Made by a program: the position numbers and the translations under genes | Notes under the pieces: generated by a model | Database searches by the model: none | Told to the model about the DNA's origin: nothing | Seen by the model: the letters and a program-made list of their open reading frames with translations, nothing else | Assembly: GCA_028293775.1 (NCBI GenBank) | Contig: JAQGOD010000513.1 | Location: forward strand, 1-7,146 | DNA: 7,146 bases | Direction of reading: 5' to 3' | Origin: Gammaproteobacteria bacterium | Lineage (GTDB): Bacteria > Pseudomonadota > Gammaproteobacteria > Steroidobacterales > Steroidobacteraceae | Part shown: positions 1 to 4,799 of the stretch, in pieces | How positions within the stretch are numbered: the first letter of the stretch is position 1 | How the letters are laid out: the number at the start of each line of letters is the position of its first letter

Positions 1-1
1 G

Positions 2-58
2 TTAACGCGGCAGATGGACATTGTCGCTGACCGAATGATCCTGGGAGGACCTCCATGA
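2..58 (+). CDS. Possible 3' end of an upstream gene, product unknown
   Basis: Frame 2 is open from the left edge to a TGA at 56-58 and would encode the C-terminal tail LTRQMDIVADRMILGGPP. Its stop overlaps the ATG of the multicopper oxidase as ATGA, the classic arrangement for translational coupling. The other two plus-strand frames close earlier (TAA at 3-5, TGA at 28-30). Only 18 codons are visible, and an open run this short occurs often by chance, so the call rests on the overlap geometry. I recognise no family. If real, it would be an earlier member of the same operon as the oxidase. Confidence 0.3.
   Translation, partial: LTRQMDIVADRMILGGPP
43..54 (+). promoter_or_regulatory. Strong Shine-Dalgarno for the oxidase, inside a small palindrome
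   Basis: GGGAGG at 43-48 lies six bases before the ATG at 55 and is a near-ideal ribosome binding site. It is part of GGAGGACCTCC (44-54), a perfect inverted repeat around the A at 49, so the Shine-Dalgarno bases could pair with the bases just before the start codon (stem GGAG/CTCC, loop GAC). The sequence is seen directly. Any effect on translation is inference, and a four-pair stem is weak. Confidence 0.7.
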
Positions 59-1560
59 CGAGAGCGAACCGCGACAGCCTCCGGCATCGTGCGATCCCCG
101 AGGGGACCGCGGCGAGCACGCTCTCTCGTCGCACGTTCCTCGCCGCCACCTTGGCCACCGGCATCGTGTCCACATTGCCCTCGTCGCGAAGCGTCGCGTC
201 GGACGCCGGGAAGCGTTTGGTCGCCGGAACGCGAACGCTAGAGGTCAATGGCCGCGCAGCGCGAGTCTACAGTCTTATCGGACCGGATGGACGCCCTGGC
301 ATCCGCCTCCGCACGCGTGAGCGGTTCCGTGTCGATCTCGCCAATCAGAGCGGCAAGCAGACGCTCGTCCACTGGCACGGCCAGTTGCCGCCCTGGACGC
401 AAGACGGATTTCCGTGGCCCGAGACTCCTCCGTTGGCAATTGGCGCGGTGCAATCCTACGACTACGCTCCCATTCCCGGGACGTACTGGATGCATTCGCA
501 CGTCGGCATGCAGGAACAAGTCCTAATGACGGCGCCCTTGATCGTCGAGGACGATACGGTGCTGCGCGAGGATCGGCAGGAAATCGTTCTGATGTTGCAC
601 GACTTCACCTTCCGCAGTCCCGAGGAGGTGCTCACCGGCCTCACCGGTTCCGGCCACGCTGTCGGCGCGCAACCCGCTGCCATGACCGGCATGATGATGA
701 ACATGGGCGCGATGAACATGGCAGCACGCGATGCGCCGGTCCCGCACATGGACCTCAATGACGTTGATTTCGATGCGTTCCTCGCCAACGATCGGACGCT
801 TGCTGATCCTGAGGTCGTGCGCGTCGGGCATGGCGGGCGCGTCCGCCTTCGAATCATCAACGGAGCGTCCTCGAGCCAGTTCTGGATTGATCTCGGAGCG
901 CTCACCGGAAACGTCGTCGCAGTCGACGGCCATTCCGTCCGGCCCGTCGCGGGCCAACGCTTCCCGATCGCGATGGCACAGCGCCTCGACGTGTTGATCA
1001 ATCTCCCGAGGACTGGAGCCTTTCCAGTACTCGCGCAGATCGAAGGGTCGCCACGCCGCACCGGCATCATCCTCGCTACGCCAGATTCGCGCATCACGCG
1101 CGTCGCGGATCAGGGCCGGATCGCGCCGCCGATCGACCTTTCGCTCGAGACGCGGCTCGCCGCCGCAGAGCCGCTCCACGCGCGTCCCGCGGATCTTGTT
1201 CGTACCGTCTCGCTCGGCGGCAGCATGAAGCCCTATGCCTGGTCGATGGACGGAGAGATGTGGCCGCACATCACGCCGCTCATGGTGAAGCAGGGGCAGC
1301 GTGTGGAGTTTGAGCTGGTCAATCAGACGATGATGGCGCATCCGATCCATCTGCACGGCCACGCGTTCCAAGTGGTCGCGATCGACGGTCGGCCTATCCG
1401 GGGCGCCGTGCGCGATACCGTGCTGGTCATGCCTAGGGCAGGACGCGTGCGGATCGCCTTCGACGCCGACAATCCGGGTCGGTGGGCATTCCACTGCCAC
1501 AATCTCTACCATATGCAGACCGGCATGGTGACCGAGGTCAGGTATGCCGGAACCAATTGA
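55..1560 (+). CDS. Tat-exported multicopper oxidase, CopA/CueO-like
   Basis: This is a periplasmic multicopper oxidase of 501 residues. The family oxidises a substrate (often Cu(I) in copper-resistance members) at a type 1 copper and reduces O2 to water at a trinuclear cluster. The Tat motif SRRTFLA is at residues 24-30, followed by a hydrophobic stretch. All four copper motifs are intact: HWHG (His106, His108), HSH (147-149), HPIHLHG (429-435) and HCH with His486 and Met491 (HCHxxxHxxxxM, Cys481). Type 1 ligands are therefore His429, Cys481, His486 and Met491. GTYWMHSH followed by QEQ resembles CopA (recalled GTYWYHSH...QEQ), but the protein is shorter than typical CopA (about 600) and nearer CueO (about 516). 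A Met-rich segment (seven Met in residues 210-222, then His231-Met232) may bind Cu(I). The start is fixed by an in-frame TGA at 28-30 and the GGGAGG site. Its end overlaps the next gene. The substrate is not proven; a laccase-like phenol oxidase is the alternative. Confidence 0.93.
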   Translation: MTRANRDSLRHRAIPEGTAASTLSRRTFLAATLATGIVSTLPSSRSVASDAGKRLVAGTRTLEVNGRAARVYSLIGPDGRPGIRLRTRERFRVDLANQSGKQTLVHWHGQLPPWTQDGFPWPETPPLAIGAVQSYDYAPIPGTYWMHSHVGMQEQVLMTAPLIVEDDTVLREDRQEIVLMLHDFTFRSPEEVLTGLTGSGHAVGAQPAAMTGMMMNMGAMNMAARDAPVPHMDLNDVDFDAFLANDRTLADPEVVRVGHGGRVRLRIINGASSSQFWIDLGALTGNVVAVDGHSVRPVAGQRFPIAMAQRLDVLINLPRTGAFPVLAQIEGSPRRTGIILATPDSRITRVADQGRIAPPIDLSLETRLAAAEPLHARPADLVRTVSLGGSMKPYAWSMDGEMWPHITPLMVKQGQRVEFELVNQTMMAHPIHLHGHAFQVVAIDGRPIRGAVRDTVLVMPRAGRVRIAFDADNPGRWAFHCHNLYHMQTGMVTEVRYAGTN

Positions 1561-2947
1561 TACCTATGATGCGGTGGTGCTCGGCAGCGGCGAGGCGGGA
1601 AAATCGATAGCGTGGCATCTCGGCTCTACCGGCAAACGCGTCGTGGTCGTAGAGCAGCGCTATGTGGGCGGTTCCTGCCCGAATATAGCCTGCTTGCCGA
1701 GCAAGAACTTCGTCCACGCTGCAAGCATCGCTCATACAGTAGCCACGAGCGAAGTGCTCGGAGCGCGCGTCGAAAGGAATGTGTTGATGCGGGAAATTCA
1801 GGCCCGCAAGCGGACGATGGTGGAAGGCCTGGTCAAAACGCATCTGAATAAGTTCGCCACCAGCGGCTGCGAGCTTGTGATGGGACGGGGCTCCTTTATT
1901 GCCGAGCGGACCATCGAGGTCGCGCTCAACGGTGGAGGCACACGCACGCTGCGTGGCGACCAGGTCTTCCTCGACGTCGGAGCCTTTGCGAGCCTCCCGG
2001 CGCTGCTCGGGCTCGCCGAAGCCGCTCCACTCACGCATGTCGAACTCCTTGAACTTGACACCCTTCCCGAGCATCTATTGATTCTAGGGGGCAGCTACGT
2101 TGGCCTTGAGCTTGCGCAAGCGATGCGCCGACTAGGCAGCCGCGTCACAGTCTGCGAGCGCGACGAGCGGCTCTTACCCCGCGAGGATGAAGACATCGCA
2201 GAGGCGATCCGCGACCTGATGCAGGAAGAGGGAATCACGATCATCACCGCCGCCGAGGTGGGCCGCATCTCCGGGCGGTCCGGCGAGAGGGTGGCGCTCC
2301 ACGCCATGATCGGCGGTTCGCAAAAGATAATAGAAGGTTCACATCTGCTCGTTGCCCTGGGTAAGACGCCGAACACCAGCGGGATAGGCCTCGAGCGGGC
2401 CGGCATCAAACTGACTCCATCGGGCTACGTGAGCGTCAACGACAGGCTGGAGACGACAGCTGCCGCGGTGTGGGCGATGGGCGATTGCGCGGGAAGCCCG
2501 GCATTCACCCATATGGCGTTCGACGATTTCCGTATCGTTAGGGACAATCTCCGCGGAAGGCAGCGCAGCACCGCCGGACGGCAGGTGCCTTTCTGTCTGT
2601 TTATCGAACCCGAACTGGCGCGCGTCGGACTGAACGAGGTCGACGCCAAACGGCAAGGCGCCACCTACCGGCTGACGGAACTCCCTATCTCCTCGATCCT
2701 TCGCACCCGCACGACCGGCGAAACGCGCGGCAAGCTCAAAGTATTGATCGGGGAAGACGACCGGATCCTCGGATTCACCGCGTTCGGCCCCCGCGCCGGC
2801 GAGTTGCTGCCACCGGTCCAAATCGCGATGCGGGCGGGACTTTCCTACCACGCAATCGAGGAGTTGGTGGTCGCACATCCCACTTACGCAGAGGGACTGG
2901 TCTCGCTTTTCTCAAGCATCAAGCCATTCCGGCCTGACATGTCGTAA
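1544..2947 (+). CDS. FAD-dependent NAD(P)H disulfide oxidoreductase, RclA/MerA-like
   Basis: A cytoplasmic class I flavoprotein disulfide reductase of 467 residues with no signal peptide. The N-terminal FAD motif is GSGEAG (14-19). The redox-active pair is Cys45-PNIA-Cys50 in GGSCPNIACLPSK. The nucleotide-binding motif is GGSYVG (182-187), with acidic Glu205 at the end of the next strand, which favours NADH. The second FAD motif is AMGDCAG (Asp314). The dimer-interface catalytic pair is His445 and Glu450 in HPTYAE. Segments such as DDFRIVRD and RST..R..VP match my memory of E. coli RclA, a reactive-chlorine-defence enzyme reported to reduce Cu(II). There is no N-terminal heavy-metal domain and no C-terminal Cys pair, so it is not a classical mercuric reductase. 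It lacks lipoamide-dehydrogenase context. The start overlaps the oxidase by 17 nt, and GAGG at 1534-1537 sits six bases upstream, so the two are probably co-translated. The usual ATG-type motif near residue 145 reads DVGA. Confidence 0.9.
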   Translation: MPEPIDTYDAVVLGSGEAGKSIAWHLGSTGKRVVVVEQRYVGGSCPNIACLPSKNFVHAASIAHTVATSEVLGARVERNVLMREIQARKRTMVEGLVKTHLNKFATSGCELVMGRGSFIAERTIEVALNGGGTRTLRGDQVFLDVGAFASLPALLGLAEAAPLTHVELLELDTLPEHLLILGGSYVGLELAQAMRRLGSRVTVCERDERLLPREDEDIAEAIRDLMQEEGITIITAAEVGRISGRSGERVALHAMIGGSQKIIEGSHLLVALGKTPNTSGIGLERAGIKLTPSGYVSVNDRLETTAAAVWAMGDCAGSPAFTHMAFDDFRIVRDNLRGRQRSTAGRQVPFCLFIEPELARVGLNEVDAKRQGATYRLTELPISSILRTRTTGETRGKLKVLIGEDDRILGFTAFGPRAGELLPPVQIAMRAGLSYHAIEELVVAHPTYAEGLVSLFSSIKPFRPDMS

Positions 2948-2983
2948 GCCCGCACCATGCGCCAACGAGCTTCACGGCGTCAA

Positions 2984-2996
2984 AATGTTGTACATT
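2984..2996. repeat. Small inverted repeat in the 83-bp gap, possible operator
   Basis: AATGT-TGT-ACATT is a perfect 5-bp inverted repeat with a 3-nt centre, in the only real plus-strand intergenic gap (2948-3030), 35 bases before the ATG of the isomerase-like gene. The GT-N3-AC core is like some GntR-family operators, but the outer bases do not match the FadR-type consensus. The gap otherwise holds the ribosome site of the next gene, a TGTAAT (3005-3010) resembling a -10 box without a convincing -35 box, and no clear terminator. Short palindromes of this size arise easily by chance. Confidence 0.25.
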
Positions 2997-3030
2997 CTTG
3001 GGGTTGTAATAGCCGGCTGGGGAGCTGCCA

Positions 3031-3984
3031 ATGTCTGCATTGTCGCGTCGGAGTTTTCTAGCCGCGGGGGCCGGCCTCGTGATTACGAATTCGATCCGCG
3101 CTGCGCAAGCGCAACCTTTCTTTGAGCGTACCGGGCTCCCGCTAGGGCTGCAGCTTTACACGGTGCGCGAAGATCTGAAGCAGGATTTTGACGGTACGCT
3201 GAGCGCGATTTCCCACATTGGCTATAAAACCGTGGAACTCGCCGGCTTTTTTGATCGCAGCCCTCAGTATTGGCGCCAAGCCCTTGATCGCACAGGATTG
3301 CGATCTCCGTCGGCGCATATTGCCGCGCGTTCATCCGGTTCCGAACCAAGCCTCAGCGGTGATTTGGCAATCCTCGCCGATCAAGCTCACACCATCGGCG
3401 TGGACACCCTGGTATGTCCCATGATTTCCATCCCCGAGCGCTTTTCACTCAAGCCGGCCCCGGGAGAAGAGTTCGGCGACACGCTGGCGCGCATCGCGGC
3501 TGCGATGACGGCGGATGACTGGAAGGGGAACGCAGATTTCCTCAACGCGAAAGGTGCCGAGCTCAAGAAGTTGGGTCTTCGTCTTGCGTACCATAACCAC
3601 AACTTCGAATTCGCCCCTGTGGCCGATAGTACCGGTTTGGCCTTGCTGCTGCGAGGAACCGATCCGGCTTTGGTGAGCTTCGAAATGGATGCGGGCTGGG
3701 TGGTGGCGGCCGGCGCCGATCCTGGGGCGTTGCTGAAAACATATCCGAACCGGTTCACGGCCATGCATGTGAAGGATATTAAAGCCAGCACGCGCCCGAA
3801 TTTCCGCTTGCAGCAGGTTCCCTGCGAAGTGGGCAGCGGCATGATCGACTGGAAATCATTGCTCACAGCCGCGTACCACGCAGGCGTACGCCAATTCTAT
3901 GTCGAGCAGGAACCGCCATTTACTAAACCGCCGCTCGAAGCGGTCGCCGTCAGTTTCAATTATCTCAACAAGTTGGTGGCGTAG
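3031..3984 (+). CDS. Tat-exported sugar phosphate isomerase/epimerase-like TIM-barrel protein
   Basis: A 317-residue protein of the xylose isomerase-like TIM-barrel superfamily (AP endonuclease 2 fold). It opens with a Tat signal, SRRSFLA at residues 5-11, a hydrophobic stretch, and a likely cleavage after AQA at 25-27, so it acts in the periplasm. Barrel landmarks follow in order: GLQLYTVRED (39-48), VELAG (68-72, Glu69), YHNHNFEF (187-194), FEMDAGW (217-223), MHVKD (245-249) and YVEQE (290-294). Glu193, Asp220, His246 and Glu292 or Glu294 are candidate divalent-metal ligands by position in the fold. Exported members are often annotated as sugar phosphate isomerases, but a phosphosugar is an unlikely periplasmic substrate, so a free or keto-sugar is more plausible. 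An in-frame TAG at 3010-3012 and GGAG at 3021-3024, six bases upstream, settle the start. Five bases separate it from the DUF72 gene. The substrate cannot be read from the sequence. Confidence 0.88.
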   Translation: MSALSRRSFLAAGAGLVITNSIRAAQAQPFFERTGLPLGLQLYTVREDLKQDFDGTLSAISHIGYKTVELAGFFDRSPQYWRQALDRTGLRSPSAHIAARSSGSEPSLSGDLAILADQAHTIGVDTLVCPMISIPERFSLKPAPGEEFGDTLARIAAAMTADDWKGNADFLNAKGAELKKLGLRLAYHNHNFEFAPVADSTGLALLLRGTDPALVSFEMDAGWVVAAGADPGALLKTYPNRFTAMHVKDIKASTRPNFRLQQVPCEVGSGMIDWKSLLTAAYHAGVRQFYVEQEPPFTKPPLEAVAVSFNYLNKLVA

Positions 3985-3989
3985 CTGCA

Positions 3990-4796
3990 ATGGCGACGGG
4001 AAAAATGATGGGGACGATTCGAATCGGCGTCGGCGGCTGGACCTACGAACCTTGGCGCGGGCTGTTCTATCCGAGCGACCTTACGCAGAAGCGTGAACTC
4101 GAATACGCCAGCCGCCAGTTCACAACCATAGAGATCAACGGCACCTACTACGGATCTCAGAAGCCGGCGAGTTTCGCCAAATGGCACGATGAAACGCCGG
4201 ATGACTTCGTATTTTCCGTCAAGGCGCCGCGCTATGCGATGAATCGCACAGTGCTGGCCGAGGCCGGCACCAGCATCACGCGATTCTTTGCAAGCGGCGT
4301 GACCGAACTCAAAAACAAATTAGGCCCCATCAATTGGCAATTCCTACCTACTAAAAAATTTGAACCGGCGGACTTCGAAGCCTTCTTGAAGCTTCTGCCG
4401 CGCGAAGCGGCCGGACGCGAATTGCGCCATGTCGTCGAGGTTCGCCACGAGAGCTTCCGCATCCCGGATTTTATCGCGCTGGTCCGCGAATATTGTGTCG
4501 GCATTGTCATCGCCGGCGATTCGGCGTATCCGCAAATCGCCGATATTACGGCACCCTTCATCTACGCCCGTATCATGGGAACGAAGCCGAACGAGGAGTC
4601 AGGGTATTCCGTTGCTGCGCAGAAAGTGTGGTCTCAGCGCGCGCGCGCGTGGGCTTCGGGCGCCACGTCCGAGGGGCTCAACTACGTTGAGACGCCCTTC
4701 CCGGACGGCAAGCCGCGCGACGTCTTTCTGTACGTCATCAGTGGTCACAAAGCGCTCAATCCCGCCGCAGCGGTGTCCCTGATACGCGGTCTTTGA
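3990..4796 (+). CDS. DUF72 family protein (YecE-like)
   Basis: A 268-residue DUF72 protein, close to the usual family length (E. coli YecE is about 270). Solved family members have a TIM-barrel fold, but the biochemical role is unknown. Signature segments in order: IGVGGWTYEPWRGLFYP (12-28), IEINGTYY (47-54), FSVKAPRY (75-82), a LGPINWQFLP block, HVVEVRHESF (147-156), a YARIMG block, and VFLYVISGHKALNP near the C-terminus. There is no signal peptide, so it should be cytoplasmic, unlike its exported upstream neighbour. The gene begins 5 nt after the isomerase-like stop and should share its transcript. The start is uncertain: ATG at 3990 has no clear ribosome site, whereas ATG at 4008 (Met7) has GGGA six bases upstream. 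The first conserved residues come after both, so the product differs little. It converges with the gene on the other strand, with stops 3 nt apart. Confidence 0.92.
   Translation: MATGKMMGTIRIGVGGWTYEPWRGLFYPSDLTQKRELEYASRQFTTIEINGTYYGSQKPASFAKWHDETPDDFVFSVKAPRYAMNRTVLAEAGTSITRFFASGVTELKNKLGPINWQFLPTKKFEPADFEAFLKLLPREAAGRELRHVVEVRHESFRIPDFIALVREYCVGIVIAGDSAYPQIADITAPFIYARIMGTKPNEESGYSVAAQKVWSQRARAWASGATSEGLNYVETPFPDGKPRDVFLYVISGHKALNPAAAVSLIRGL
3998..4001 (+). promoter_or_regulatory. Candidate ribosome site favouring a later DUF72 start
   Basis: GGGA at 3998-4001 is six bases before ATG 4008 and three before ATG 4005. Upstream of ATG 3990 I see only GGTGG-like sequence inside the previous coding region. 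Translation may therefore begin at Met7, or at 3990 by reinitiation after the stop at 3984. The motif is short. Confidence 0.35.
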
Positions 4797-4799
4797 TGT

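Noticed and set aside
523..1512. Long minus-strand open frame opposite the multicopper oxidase
   Set aside because: It is fully antisense to a gene with all copper motifs intact. Its product has no recognisable family and its composition (Arg, His, Asp rich) is typical of a complementary-strand shadow in G+C-rich DNA.
1544..2947. Calling the flavoprotein a mercuric reductase
   Set aside because: It has the CxxxxC pair but no N-terminal heavy-metal domain, no vicinal Cys pair at the C-terminus and no mer genes beside it. It also keeps the His-Glu pair of thiol-active relatives.
2971..3010. Sigma-70 promoter before the isomerase-like gene
   Set aside because: TTCACG and TGTAAT each resemble a box, but they are not at a workable spacing from each other, and no other pairing scored well by eye.
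2948..3030. Boundary of a horizontally acquired island between the metal module and the isomerase-like unit
   Set aside because: Spot counts of G+C on either side were alike (35 of 60 bases at 841-900 and at 3601-3660), and I found no flanking repeat, tRNA, integrase or insertion sequence.
4637..4649. Alternating GC run as a possible Z-DNA or repeat element
   Set aside because: It is only 13 bases and simply encodes Arg-Ala residues in the DUF72 gene. Short GC runs are common in this kind of genome.
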